64,000 bases of DNA from assembly GCF_016656965.1 (NCBI RefSeq), contig NZ_CP067977.1:2256501-2320500 (forward strand), in the 5' to 3' direction. The notes beneath the pieces are model-generated. The model did no database searches. It was not told the DNA's origin and saw only the letters and a program-made list of their open reading frames with translations. This DNA comes from Brevundimonas vitisensis. GTDB lineage: Bacteria > Pseudomonadota > Alphaproteobacteria > Caulobacterales > Caulobacteraceae. The translations under genes were made by a program, and so were the position numbers. Position 1 is the first letter of the stretch. Each line of letters starts with the position of its first letter. Below are positions 23,408 through 32,056 of the stretch, in pieces.

Positions 23408-25192
23408 TTAGTAAACCCTCGCCTTGGGTTTGATGTACTCGATCTCGTCGGACATCGTGTACTGGTGGACCGGACGGTAATCGATCGCGACGCCTTGGCC
23501 CGGACGCTTCCAGGCCAGGGTGTGCTTCATCCATTCGGCATCGTCACGATCGGGATAGTCTTCACGCGCATGAGCCCCGCGGCTTTCCTTGCGGTTGGCG
23601 GCGCTCTCGATGGTGACCAGGGCCTGATCGATCAGGTTGTCGTATTCCAGGGTCTCGACCAGGTCGGTGTTCCAGATCAGGCCGCGGTCGGTGGTGCGGA
23701 TGTCGTCGCCCGCCGCGTGGATGGCGCGCAGCTTGGTCACGCCTTCTTCCAGCGTCTTGCCGGTGCGGAACACCGCCGCGTCCGACTGCATCGCCCGCTG
23801 CATCTCAATCCGCAGCTTGGCCGTCGGCGTGCTGCCGGAGGCGTGGCGGAAGCGATCCAGCCGGGCCAGATGGGCCTCGGTCGCGCTGGCCGGAGCGTCC
23901 GGAACCTTGGAGGCCTTGTCCACCACCTCGCCAGCCCGCAGTCCGGCGGCGCGGCCGAACACGACCAGGTCGGTCAGGCTGTTCGAGCCCAGGCGGTTGG
24001 CACCATGCACCGAGACGCAGGCCGCCTCGCCCACGGCCATCAGGCCGGGCACCACGGTGTCGGCATTGTCGCCGACCTTGGTCAGGACCTCGCCGTGATA
24101 GTTCGTCGGGATGCCGCCCATATTGTAGTGAACGGTCGGCAGGACCGGGATCGGTGCCTTGGTCACATCGACCCCGGCAAAGATCTTGGCGCTTTCCGAG
24201 ATGCCGGGCAGGCGCGCGTGCAGGGTCTTGGGATCCAGGTGATCCAGATGCAGGAAGATGTGGTCCTTGTTCGGGCCCACGCCCCGGCCTTCGCGGATCT
24301 CGATCGTCATCGACCGGCTGACCACGTCGCGGCTGGCCAGGTCCTTGGCCGAGGGCGCATAGCGCTCCATGAACCGCTCGCCCTCGGAGTTGGTCAGATA
24401 TCCGCCCTCGCCCCGGGCACCCTCGGTGATCAGGCAGCCGGCGCCATAGATGCCGGTCGGGTGGAACTGGACAAACTCCATGTCCTGCAGCGGCAGACCG
24501 GCGCGCAGCACCATGGCATTGCCGTCACCCGTGCAGGTGTGGGCGCTGGTGGCGCTGAAATAGGCGCGGCCGTAGCCGCCGGTGGCCAGGATCACGAGCT
24601 TGGCGCGGAACTGGTGCAGGGTGCCGTCGTCCAGCTTCCACGCCGTGACGCCGGTGCAGGCGCCGTCCTGCATGATCAGATCGAGCGCGAAGTATTCGAT
24701 GAAGAACTCGACCTCGCGCCGTACGGACTGGCCGTACAGGGTGTGCAGGATGGCGTGGCCGGTGCGGTCGGCAGCGGCGCAGGTGCGCTGGACCGGACCC
24801 TCGCCATAGTTTCGCGTCATGCCGCCGAAGGCGCGCTGATAGATCTTGCCATCCTCGGTGCGGCTGAACGGCACACCCCAGTGTTCCAGCTCATAGACGG
24901 CCTTGGGCGCCTCGCGGACCAGGTATTCGATGGCGTCCTGGTCACCCAGCCAGTCCGACCCCTTGACGGTGTCGTACATGTGCCACTTCCAGGAATCCTC
25001 ACCCATGTTGCCGAGCGAGGCGGAAATCCCGCCCTGGGCCGCGACCGTGTGCGACCGGGTCGGAAAGACCTTGGTCACGCAGGCGACCTTCAGTCCCTGC
25101 TGGGCGGCACCGAGGGCGGCGCGCAGGCCCGAGCCCCCTGCGCCGACGACGACGACGTCATACTCGTGATCGACGAATTGATAGCTAGCCAT
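23408..25192 (-). CDS. sdhA: Succinate dehydrogenase flavoprotein subunit
   Basis: A 594-residue protein with the N-terminal FAD dinucleotide fold '[18 protein letters not shown]', the covalent-FAD histidine in '[10 protein letters not shown]', '[21 protein letters not shown]' and the substrate loop '[15 protein letters not shown]'. The C-terminal region has '[17 protein letters not shown]'. All key segments are present, so the dehydrogenase head looks normal even though the membrane anchors are unusual. Confidence 0.98.
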   Translation of the reverse strand: MASYQFVDHEYDVVVVGAGGSGLRAALGAAQQGLKVACVTKVFPTRSHTVAAQGGISASLGNMGEDSWKWHMYDTVKGSDWLGDQDAIEYLVREAPKAVYELEHWGVPFSRTEDGKIYQRAFGGMTRNYGEGPVQRTCAAADRTGHAILHTLYGQSVRREVEFFIEYFALDLIMQDGACTGVTAWKLDDGTLHQFRAKLVILATGGYGRAYFSATSAHTCTGDGNAMVLRAGLPLQDMEFVQFHPTGIYGAGCLITEGARGEGGYLTNSEGERFMERYAPSAKDLASRDVVSRSMTIEIREGRGVGPNKDHIFLHLDHLDPKTLHARLPGISESAKIFAGVDVTKAPIPVLPTVHYNMGGIPTNYHGEVLTKVGDNADTVVPGLMAVGEAACVSVHGANRLGSNSLTDLVVFGRAAGLRAGEVVDKASKVPDAPASATEAHLARLDRFRHASGSTPTAKLRIEMQRAMQSDAAVFRTGKTLEEGVTKLRAIHAAGDDIRTTDRGLIWNTDLVETLEYDNLIDQALVTIESAANRKESRGAHAREDYPDRDDAEWMKHTLAWKRPGQGVAIDYRPVHQYTMSDEIEYIKPKARVY

Positions 25193-25199
25193 CAGGCAA

Positions 25200-25604
25200 T
25201 CAGACTCCGAAACCGGCCGGCAGCGGCGCCGAGCTTAACGCCAGCCGCACGATGAAGAAGATCGCCGCCGCGACCAGGACCAGACAGATCAGGTTGACCA
25301 AGCCCAGCAGGGCCCCCTTGGTGCCGGGCTTGTGGATGTAGTCCTCGATGATGACTTTCCAAGCCAGGCTGACATAGAGGAAGAAGGTCACCACGGTCAG
25401 GATCAGAAGGCCGGCGTTCAGCCGGTTGGCGAACCAGTCCAGGACGGCCTGATGATCGGCACCCGCCAGGGTGAAGACGCTCCACGCCGCCCAGACGCAC
25501 AGCGGCATCAGGATGCCCAGAGCGATCTTCTCGACCGTCCATTCCACCGTGCCGTGATGTTCGGAGACCTTGATCCCCTTGTGATAGCGAACCGCGTTGG
25601 TCAC
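25200..25604 (-). CDS. sdhD: Succinate dehydrogenase membrane anchor subunit D, heme-ligand His replaced
   Basis: A 134-residue protein with three TM helices and the family motif 'VIIEDYIH' at the end of helix 2, so the quinone-site Asp88-Tyr89 pair is kept (E. coli SdhD D82-Y83). Counting back 11 residues from the Asp, the position of the heme-ligand His71 of E. coli is Tyr77 here ('[11 protein letters not shown]'). Its start overlaps the sdhC stop by 4 bp. The assignment as SdhD rests on gene order plus the E-D-Y motif. The odd residue is real in the given sequence (codon TAT). Confidence 0.9.
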   Translation of the reverse strand: MTNAVRYHKGIKVSEHHGTVEWTVEKIALGILMPLCVWAAWSVFTLAGADHQAVLDWFANRLNAGLLILTVVTFFLYVSLAWKVIIEDYIHKPGTKGALLGLVNLICLVLVAAAIFFIVRLALSSAPLPAGFGV

Positions 25605-26062
25605 AGCGAAACCCTCCCGGTGGCGAACAGCCCGGCCCAGAACACGACAGTCAGCACGACCGGCCCCCAGACCGAGATTTGCGACAGGGTGTTGGCCGAC
25701 GGCACCGTCAGTCCGTTGCCCGTGTCGTTGATCAGGTGACGACCCCCGTTCAGCAGGAAGGAGAACAGCACCAGCGTCATGCCGATACCGATCACCAGAC
25801 CCACCGGCGATGTGGCCGCAGCCAGGAAGGCGGCATAGGCTTCCGGTCCGAAGGCGATGGCGGCCAGCCAGGCCACGACGAACATGGCAGCAAAGCTGGC
25901 TGCGCCGATCGTCATGCGGAACAGGATCGAGGCCAACATGGTGATGTGCCAGCGCCAGACCTGAAGGTGCGGCGACAGCGGGCGGACACGGCCGTTGGGC
26001 TGAATCGTCTCGCGACCGGCGAGGTCGGAGGCGGTGCCGTCGGCCGGGGAGGGCTGGGACAT
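25601..26062 (-). CDS. sdhC: Succinate dehydrogenase cytochrome b556-type subunit C, heme-ligand His replaced
   Basis: From ATG 26062 the product is 153 residues with three TM helices. The start 'RPLSPHLQVWRW' and 'NGGRHLINDTG' identify SdhC. Compared with E. coli SdhC, Ser45 and Arg49 (S27, R31 of the quinone site) are kept in 'LASILFRMTIG', but His30 is Phe48 and the heme ligand His84 is Phe102 ('LFSFLLNGGRHL'). Thus the helix-2 heme ligand is missing. It opens the sdhCDAB operon and is preceded by about 180 bp that probably hold the promoter. Confidence 0.9.
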   Translation of the reverse strand: MSQPSPADGTASDLAGRETIQPNGRVRPLSPHLQVWRWHITMLASILFRMTIGAASFAAMFVVAWLAAIAFGPEAYAAFLAAATSPVGLVIGIGMTLVLFSFLLNGGRHLINDTGNGLTVPSANTLSQISVWGPVVLTVVFWAGLFATGRVSL

Positions 26063-26244
26063 GCGAGTGCTTCTCAAAAACGGAGGGAAGTCAATCCCTG
26101 ATATCCGTGACAGGGCACAGGCTTTAGGGACGCGTCGCGACCCATGTCAACGCGCGACCCTGACGCAGGGCACGACGGGTCACGAATTCGCCAGCGCGGC
26201 GCGAACGCTTGCTTTTTCGCAACGCCCTGCGGCAGTCTGTTCGG

Positions 26245-26823
26245 ATGCTGCTGAACCTTGCCATCGCGCTTGTGATTTCCGGCCCGCAGGATCCCGCCGC
26301 TTCGGCGCCGCCGCCCTCGACCCTGCCCCTGACGGCCTACGCCGCGCCGCCGATACGGCCGTTCGAGCCCGCCTCCAACTTTGGGCGCGAGGCCGCCCAG
26401 GGGGCCGAAGCGGGCGACACCTGGCGTCGCGCGATTGCCGCGCCCGTTCCGGTCGATGCCTATAACGGCCAGTATGAGGCGACCCCCACCGATGCCGAAC
26501 TGGCCTATGACCAGGGCGTCGCCTCGGCAGAAATCCGGATGGATCAGCGCATGGGCCCGCTGGACGGCCGTTGGCGTGTGACGGGCGAGGATGGAACGGT
26601 CGTCTATGATCTGATCCTCTCCGACGCGCCCGACGACGGCATATCGGTCGAAGGCGGCTGGCGCTCGGCCTCGGGCGACACCGGCGTCGTCGCGGCCATC
26701 GATGCGGCGACGATCGTTCTGGACGGTCAGGGCAGGCTCAGCCTGACGCCCACTTCGACGGGTTTCTCTGCCGTTCTCAGCCAGAACGGCCGGGAACGCG
26801 CCGTCCGCCTGACCCGGCGCTGA
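26245..26823 (+). CDS. Hypothetical secreted/periplasmic protein
   Basis: From ATG 26245 the product is 192 residues. The first 15-20 residues are hydrophobic ('LLNLAIALVISG') and could be a signal peptide. A Pro/Ala-rich linker follows, then a compact C-terminal domain with repeated W-R, 'YDLILSDAPDDGISVEGGWRS' and 'GRLSLTPTSTGFSAVL' beta-strand patterns. I recognise no family. A TTG at 26209 would extend it by 12 residues. It stands alone between the sdh promoter region and the DUF4126 gene, 17 bp away in the same direction. Confidence 0.75.
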   Translation: MLLNLAIALVISGPQDPAASAPPPSTLPLTAYAAPPIRPFEPASNFGREAAQGAEAGDTWRRAIAAPVPVDAYNGQYEATPTDAELAYDQGVASAEIRMDQRMGPLDGRWRVTGEDGTVVYDLILSDAPDDGISVEGGWRSASGDTGVVAAIDAATIVLDGQGRLSLTPTSTGFSAVLSQNGRERAVRLTRR

Positions 26824-26840
26824 TCACGAGGCCTGAGTTG

Positions 26841-27458
26841 ATGCCGGAAATCGACCTTTCCGCCCTGGCCGGAGCCGACAGTGCCTGGGCGGTCTGGGTG
26901 CTGCCTGTGCTGCTCGGGCTGGGGTTAGCCTCGGCGACCGGGCTGCGGACGTTCCTGCCCCTGCTCATGCTGGCCGGAGCGGCACGGTTTGGCCTGTTCG
27001 GCATCGATCTGAATGCCCAGATGGCCTGGCTGACGTCCGACGCCGCCATCATGGCCCTGGGTATAGCGGCAGTGGTGGAGTTCACCGGCGACAAGATACC
27101 GGTCGTGGACAATGCTTTGTCGACCCTGGGCCTCATCACGCGCCCGGTCGCCGGGGCCGTGGCGGCGGGCAGCGTCTTTGCCGGTGTCGATCCGACCACG
27201 GCGGCCGTGGCGGGGGTGATCATCGGAGCGCCGACGGCCCTGGCGTTCAATGCCGCCCAAGGCGGAGCGCGCCTGACCTCCACAGCGACGACGGGTGGCC
27301 TGGGCAATCCGGTTCTGTCGTTCCTAGAGGACATACTGGCGGTGTTCACCGTCATCCTGTCCTTCCTGGCACCGATCCTGGTGCCGATCCTGCTGATTGT
27401 GCTGGCGGTGGTGGTCTTCCGCCTGGCGCGCAGGCTGCGAAGACCGCGACCCGCCTGA
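26841..27458 (+). CDS. DUF4126-type membrane protein
   Basis: About 205 residues with 4-5 hydrophobic helices. The pattern 'LGLGLASATGLRTFLPLLMLAGAARFG', 'VVEFTGDKIPVVDNALSTLG', 'PVAGAVAAGSVF' and 'AFNAAQGGARLTSTATTGGLGNPVLSFLED' matches DUF4126, an inner-membrane family of unknown function in which the glycine-rich loops are conserved. The ATG at 26841 is 3 bp after an in-frame TTG. It is followed by the convergent phosphoribosyltransferase 5 bp away. Confidence 0.85.
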   Translation: MPEIDLSALAGADSAWAVWVLPVLLGLGLASATGLRTFLPLLMLAGAARFGLFGIDLNAQMAWLTSDAAIMALGIAAVVEFTGDKIPVVDNALSTLGLITRPVAGAVAAGSVFAGVDPTTAAVAGVIIGAPTALAFNAAQGGARLTSTATTGGLGNPVLSFLEDILAVFTVILSFLAPILVPILLIVLAVVVFRLARRLRRPRPA

Positions 27459-27463
27459 CCCCG

Positions 27464-28003
27464 TCAGTCCAGGGCGCAGATATCGGCCAGGCCCCGCCAG
27501 GCGCCGGCATGATCCAGGCCATAGCCGACCAGAAAGCGGTTCGGGGCTTCCCATCCCACGAAGTCGGGCTCTGGCGCGCGGGGCAGGGGCCACGGCTTGC
27601 GGGCGAAGACGCAGGTCAGGACCTCCGACGCTCCCGCCTCCCGCATGATCCGCACGGCTTCGGCCAGAGACAGTCCGGTGTCGAACACATCGTCGAGGAT
27701 CAAGACCTTTCGCCCCTGAACCGACCGCTGGAGCGGGGCATGGACGTCGATCCGGCCGCGGCTGGTCGTCTCGTCGCCATAGGAGGCCAGCCACAGCGCA
27801 TCGAAGCGGACATGGGCCCCGGCGCGGGCCAGGGCGCGGGTCAGATCGGCGGCGAACCACAGGCCGCCGGTCAGCAGCACCACCGCCACCGTCTGGTCAT
27901 CGACGACGGGTGCGATCCGCGCGGCCAGTTCGTCGACGACGCGGCGAACCTCCGCCTCCGGCAACAGGACGGTCGGGTCGGCGCGGGTTTCGGGATCAGC
28001 CAT
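27464..28003 (-). CDS. Hypoxanthine/xanthine-type phosphoribosyltransferase
   Basis: A 179-residue PRTase. The PRPP-binding loop 'VLILDDVFDTGLSLAEAVRIMREAGA' is at about residues 99-124 and the catalytic core has 'VVLLTGGLWFAADLTRAL' and 'FDALWLASYGDETTSRG'. The C-terminal 'PDFVGWEAPNRFLVGYGLD' is typical of hypoxanthine PRTases, with the purine stacking residue near it. It should salvage purine bases to nucleotides. Its start overlaps the zinc-ribbon gene stop by 8 bp, so the two are co-transcribed. Confidence 0.9.
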   Translation of the reverse strand: MADPETRADPTVLLPEAEVRRVVDELAARIAPVVDDQTVAVVLLTGGLWFAADLTRALARAGAHVRFDALWLASYGDETTSRGRIDVHAPLQRSVQGRKVLILDDVFDTGLSLAEAVRIMREAGASEVLTCVFARKPWPLPRAPEPDFVGWEAPNRFLVGYGLDHAGAWRGLADICALD

Positions 28004-28955
28004 GATGCGAGGCGGATACCGCCTCGTCATGAGACTTGTCGAGAGGGGCCGTCTCGACCGGCACGGCGTCCAGCGGCCGCATGGTCGGCAGATCGTCCGC
28101 CACCGGTGACAGGGCCGGTCGCAGGGAGCCTTGATCGGCAGTGGGCAGAGGGCGCGGCGCAGGCACGGCCGGACCGTGATCATCGCTTGCGGCCGGGCCG
28201 TGGTCCGCACCATGGCCGGCATGGGACGGGTCCGTCTTGCGGTCGTCCTCGCCATCCGTCGCCAGCACGAAATCGACGCCGACGCCGGACGCCTTGCTGC
28301 CCGGATCGGGGATCAGCACGGCAAAGCCCTGGACGCCACCGGGCAGGACCGGCGCGGCGTCGATGCGGACCACCGCATGGCCGATCTCGGCGCCGTGCGT
28401 ATCCAGCAGGGCGACGCGGACCGCCGGGGCCGTGACCTCGCGATCTCGCACATTGCGCAGCGCCCCGGATACCACCACCGTTCCGGGGTCGTTCGGCACG
28501 GCACGGGCGCTGACCGCCTCGAACTCCAGCCCTGTCGGATTGACCGGAATCCCGACGGCGGCATAGGCGGCGGCGGTGCGGGGGGCCAGGTCAACGACCT
28601 CGACCCGGAACAGCCAGGCCGCCCCCATCAGGGCGACAAAGACGCTGGCCAGGCCGGCCCAGGCCACGCCGTGGGTGGCGGCCCGGCGGACACGCCGTTG
28701 ATGTTCGGCTCTTGCCCGATAGGCGCGGGGCAGTTCGGGGGCGGGGGTCTCGGCCAGGGTCTCGGGCGTCTCGTCGCGTCGCCCCGCGGACGGAGCGGGC
28801 TCTTCCTCGGCGCTGGCGGTCAGTTCCAGGGGTTCGTCCAGCGTCGCGCGCCAGGTGTGGGCGCAGGCCTTGCAGCGGACGGTGCGGCCGCCCGCCCCGA
28901 TGGCCTGATCGGGCGCGAAATAGCTGGTGGCGCAGGACGGGCACGTCAGTATCAT
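27996..28955 (-). CDS. MJ0042 zinc-ribbon, single-TM protein with DUF3426-like domain
   Basis: A 319-residue protein. The N-terminal zinc ribbon has C-P-S-C (residues 5-8) and C-K-A-C (28-31), the MJ0042 pattern. An acidic/Pro-rich linker leads to a TM helix at about 96-117 ('WAGLASVFVALMGAAWLF'), then a periplasmic immunoglobulin-like domain ('VVSGALRNVRDREVTAPAVRVALLDTHG') as in DUF3426 proteins, and a disordered Pro/His-rich tail. This order beside ftsEX is frequent in alphaproteobacteria, suggesting an envelope role. It is divergent from ftsE by 72 bp. Confidence 0.88.
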   Translation of the reverse strand: MILTCPSCATSYFAPDQAIGAGGRTVRCKACAHTWRATLDEPLELTASAEEEPAPSAGRRDETPETLAETPAPELPRAYRARAEHQRRVRRAATHGVAWAGLASVFVALMGAAWLFRVEVVDLAPRTAAAYAAVGIPVNPTGLEFEAVSARAVPNDPGTVVVSGALRNVRDREVTAPAVRVALLDTHGAEIGHAVVRIDAAPVLPGGVQGFAVLIPDPGSKASGVGVDFVLATDGEDDRKTDPSHAGHGADHGPAASDDHGPAVPAPRPLPTADQGSLRPALSPVADDLPTMRPLDAVPVETAPLDKSHDEAVSASHHG

Positions 28956-29027
28956 GATCGCTGACTGCGAGGCCGCATGTGCCCCCTCCCGCCGAGGCTC
29001 GCGGCCCCGTTGAAACCTGAAAAACCG

Positions 29028-29738
29028 ATGTCCGTCACGCCCCGCCGCGCCGCCCGCTCCTCATCCCTGCCCGCCGCCGTCGCGCTGGACGGGGTGGACT
29101 TCGGCTATGCGGAGACGCCCGGCGTGCTGAAGGACGTTAACCTCAGTCTGCCTGCGGGCTCTTTCCACTTCCTTACCGGACCGTCCGGAGCGGGAAAGAC
29201 ATCGCTGCTCAAGCTGATGACCCTGGCCGAGCGACCACTTGCGGGGCGAATCGCCCTGTTCGGAGAAGATGTGACCGAGGTGGCGCGGGGCAGCCTGCCG
29301 CCGATCCGGCGGCGCATCGGTGTGGTGTTTCAGGATTTCCGTCTGCTGGATCACCTCAGCGTCTTCGAAAACGCCGCTCTGCCCCTGCGGTTGGCAGGCG
29401 GACGCGAGATCGACTACCGCCCCGATGTCGAAGAGATGCTGCAATGGGTCGGGCTGGGCCCCCGGATGTCCGCCAGCCCCGCCGCCCTGTCCGGTGGCGA
29501 GAAGCAAAGGCTGGCCGTTGCTCGCGCCGTGGTGGCCAAGCCGGACCTGATTCTGGCCGACGAACCGACGGGCAGCGTCGATGCGGCCATGGCCGACCGC
29601 CTGATGTCCTTGTTTCAGACCTTGAACCGCATGGGCACGACGGTGCTGATCGCCGGGCATGACCCAGCTGTGGCTCAGCGCCTGGGTGCGAGGGTCCTAG
29701 GCCTGACCGATGGCCGTTTGACAGGAGATCTCGCGTGA
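29028..29738 (+). CDS. ftsE: Cell-division ATP-binding protein FtsE
   Basis: The ATG at 29028 gives 236 residues. Walker A 'GPSGAGKTS', Q-loop 'VFQDFRLLDHLSVFENAALPL', signature 'LSGGEKQRLAVARA', Walker B 'LILADEP' and switch His ('AGHDPAV') are all present. The Q-loop and P-G-x-x-V-L-K-D-V-N order are FtsE-like. It powers FtsX to activate septal murein hydrolases. An upstream in-frame start at 28977 lacks support. Stop and ftsX start overlap by 4 bp. Confidence 0.94.
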   Translation: MSVTPRRAARSSSLPAAVALDGVDFGYAETPGVLKDVNLSLPAGSFHFLTGPSGAGKTSLLKLMTLAERPLAGRIALFGEDVTEVARGSLPPIRRRIGVVFQDFRLLDHLSVFENAALPLRLAGGREIDYRPDVEEMLQWVGLGPRMSASPAALSGGEKQRLAVARAVVAKPDLILADEPTGSVDAAMADRLMSLFQTLNRMGTTVLIAGHDPAVAQRLGARVLGLTDGRLTGDLA

Positions 29739-30607
29739 TCCCGCGCTGGTTTCCGTCCGGCCGCTCCCTGATCGCTCGGGACCGGGCGGGCGAGGGGTGG
29801 CTGATCGGACTGATCGCCGTGCTGAGCCTGTTGGCCTGTCTGGCGGCTGCGGGCGGGGTGGCGGCCGAGCGCGCGGCGTCCGGCTGGAGCCGGGCTCTGC
29901 GGACCGAAGCCACGGTCCAGGTTCGCCCCCGCGTCGGCGAGACCGGCGATGCCGCCGCCGCCCGCGCCGCCGAAACCCTTTCTGGTCTGGACGGTGTGCA
30001 GGAGGCGGCCGTGCTGGACCGGGCAGCGGCCGAGGCCCTTCTGAGGCCCTGGTTGGGCGAGGCGGCCTTGCCGGACCTGCCCTTGCCCTATCTGGTTACG
30101 GTGCGGCTGGACACGGCCCAGCCGGCCAGCGCGGTCAGCCTCAGCCGTGCCCTTGCCGAGGCGGGGCTGGATGCGAGCGTCGACGATCACAGCCTGTGGC
30201 GCGAGGAGGTCGAGCGTTCCGCCGCCTGGATCGCGGCCCTGGCCCTGGCCGTGTTTTGCGTCACGGCGGGTGCGGCGGCGGTTGCGGTGATCTATGCCAC
30301 GCGGACGGGTCTGGCCGCCCAGGCCGAGACCATTGAAGTCCTGAGCCTTCATGGCGCGACGCCCAACACGATCGCGGCCCAGTTTCAGCAGCGTTACGGC
30401 CTGCTGGCGGGGGCGGCCGGCGCGATCGCTGCCGCGGCCTCTGCCTTCTTGATCCTTGTGCTGAGAATGCTGGGCGGCAGCGAAGGCCTTATCCCGGCCT
30501 TGCCCCTGACCTGGAGCGACATCATCCTTGTATCGCCAACGCCGCTGGTCGCGGCTACTGTGGCGCTTGTGACGGCGCGGGTGACCGTCCTGCGGCGTCT
30601 TCGATAA
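29735..30607 (+). CDS. ftsX: Cell-division permease FtsX
   Basis: A 290-residue protein with a first TM at about 25-45, a periplasmic region holding 'ATVQVRPRVGETGDAAAARAAETLSGLDGV', then three C-terminal TM helices (about 165-190, 225-250, 260-285), the FtsX topology. 'EVLSLHGATPNTIAAQFQQRYGLLAGAAGA' is the FtsX-like permease core. It starts with GTG at 29735 inside the ftsE stop. With FtsE it links Z-ring constriction to peptidoglycan hydrolysis. Confidence 0.9.
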   Translation: MIPRWFPSGRSLIARDRAGEGWLIGLIAVLSLLACLAAAGGVAAERAASGWSRALRTEATVQVRPRVGETGDAAAARAAETLSGLDGVQEAAVLDRAAAEALLRPWLGEAALPDLPLPYLVTVRLDTAQPASAVSLSRALAEAGLDASVDDHSLWREEVERSAAWIAALALAVFCVTAGAAAVAVIYATRTGLAAQAETIEVLSLHGATPNTIAAQFQQRYGLLAGAAGAIAAAASAFLILVLRMLGGSEGLIPALPLTWSDIILVSPTPLVAATVALVTARVTVLRRLR

Positions 30608-30621
30608 GGGAACGGACCGGC

Positions 30622-31269
30622 GTGCGTTTGAAGTTTCTGACCGTGGTCGCGATCGTCGTGCTGGTCTGGCTGGTGGGGCTCTTTGCCTTTGCCGACCGGG
30701 TGCGCGGCCTCACGCCCGCCCAGGAGCCACCTCGCGCCGATGCCATCGTCGCCCTGACCGGCCCGTCGGCCGAGCGCGTCAACGCCGCTGTTCGACTGCT
30801 GGAACAGGACAAGGGCCGACGCCTGCTGATCTCGGGCGTCAATCGCGAGGTCCGACGCCAGGAGCTGCGCGACCTGACGCCGGGGTCCAGCCGCCTGTTC
30901 AACTGCTGTGTCGATTTGGGGTTCGAGGCCGAAAATACCCTGGGCAATGCCAGCGAGATCGCCGCCTGGGCGCGTTCTCGCGGCTACGACAGCCTGATCG
31001 TGGTGACGTCCGACTATCATATGCCGCGCAGCCTGGTGGAAATCCGCAGCGCTGCGCCCGAGATCGAGCTTATCCCCTATGCGGTGGTGACGCCTTCTCT
31101 CGACGATTCCCGCTGGTGGCGCGCGGCGGTCACGGCACGCCGCATGACGCTGGAATACATGAAATATCTGACCGTCCTGATCCGCGAGGGTATCCGCAAG
31201 GTGGCCGGAGACGAACCGGCGCGCGCGGTGCAGGACACGGCCGAGGACGTGGCCAGAAAGGCTGCCTGA
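30622..31269 (+). CDS. YdcF/SanA (DUF218) family envelope protein
   Basis: The GTG at 30622 gives 215 residues. After an N-terminal TM helix (about 7-25) the DUF218 fold shows 'ADAIVALTGPSAERVNAAVRLLEQDKGRRLLISGVN', 'AENTLGNASEIAAWARSRGYDSLIVVTSDYHMPRSL' and 'IELIPYAVV'. SanA/YdcF-like proteins in this family affect outer-membrane barrier and envelope precursor metabolism. It follows ftsX by 14 bp and precedes plsC by 1 bp, so it is part of an envelope operon ftsEX-ydcF-plsC. Confidence 0.9.
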   Translation: MRLKFLTVVAIVVLVWLVGLFAFADRVRGLTPAQEPPRADAIVALTGPSAERVNAAVRLLEQDKGRRLLISGVNREVRRQELRDLTPGSSRLFNCCVDLGFEAENTLGNASEIAAWARSRGYDSLIVVTSDYHMPRSLVEIRSAAPEIELIPYAVVTPSLDDSRWWRAAVTARRMTLEYMKYLTVLIREGIRKVAGDEPARAVQDTAEDVARKAA

Positions 31270-31270
31270 T

Positions 31271-32056
31271 TTGACTGCCCTGCGTTCCCTGCTGTTCGTG
31301 GCCTGGCTCTATCTGTCGATGGCCGTGTTTGCCGTCGGCCTGTCGCCGGCGCTTTTGATGCCCTACCGCCAGGCCATGTGGGTGATCCGCCATTGGGCCC
31401 GGTTCTGCCTGTTCGGCCTGCGCTGGATCGCCGGGGTCAAGGTCGAGTTCCGGGGCCTGGAGCATATGCCGACCGGAGCCGCCCTGCTGGCCGGCAAGCA
31501 TCAGGGGATGCTGGACGTGATCGCCCCCTTCGCCATCCTGCCGGACAACTGTTTCATCATGAAGAAGGAGCTGATGCCGCTGCCCTTCTTCGGCTGGTTC
31601 GCCTGGAAGACCAAAATGATCGCGGTGGACCGCTCGGCCCATGCCAAGGCCTTGAAGGACATGGTCAAACAGGCGCGCGCCCGTTACGCCGAGGGCCGCC
31701 AGATCCTGATCTTTCCCGAGGGCACGCGCGCACCGGTCGGGGCCGCCCCGGATTACAAGCCCGGCATCGCGGCCCTGTACCGCGACCTGGACTGTCCCTG
31801 CATTCCGATGGCGACCAACTCAGGCGTCCATTGGCCGGCCCACGGCTTCCGCCGCTATCCGGGGACGGTGGTCTATGAGTTCCTGCCCGCGATCCCTGCA
31901 GGCCTGAAGCGGGCCGACTTCATGGCCCGGCTGGAAGCGGAGCTGGAGGCGGCATCGGGGGCTCTGCTAGGCCTTCCGAAAGAAGGCGTGGATGCGCTCG
32001 GCCAGGGCCTGGTTGATGCCGTCCACCTTGACCAGGTCCGCGACCGCGGCGCGTGA
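31271..32056 (+). CDS. plsC: 1-acyl-sn-glycerol-3-phosphate acyltransferase
   Basis: This inner-membrane enzyme adds the second acyl chain to lysophosphatidate. I take the TTG at 31271 as start (261 residues). The catalytic H-x4-D is 'KHQGMLD' (residue about 77-83), where the common Asn before His is Lys; block III 'FPEGTRAP' and block IV 'PCIPMATNSG' are normal. One or two N-terminal TM helices are seen. The last 30 codons run antisense into uvrC (31967-32056), an unusually long convergent overlap. The tail after 'EAASGALLGLP' lacks family similarity, so the extension may be recent. Confidence 0.88.
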   Translation: MTALRSLLFVAWLYLSMAVFAVGLSPALLMPYRQAMWVIRHWARFCLFGLRWIAGVKVEFRGLEHMPTGAALLAGKHQGMLDVIAPFAILPDNCFIMKKELMPLPFFGWFAWKTKMIAVDRSAHAKALKDMVKQARARYAEGRQILIFPEGTRAPVGAAPDYKPGIAALYRDLDCPCIPMATNSGVHWPAHGFRRYPGTVVYEFLPAIPAGLKRADFMARLEAELEAASGALLGLPKEGVDALGQGLVDAVHLDQVRDRGA

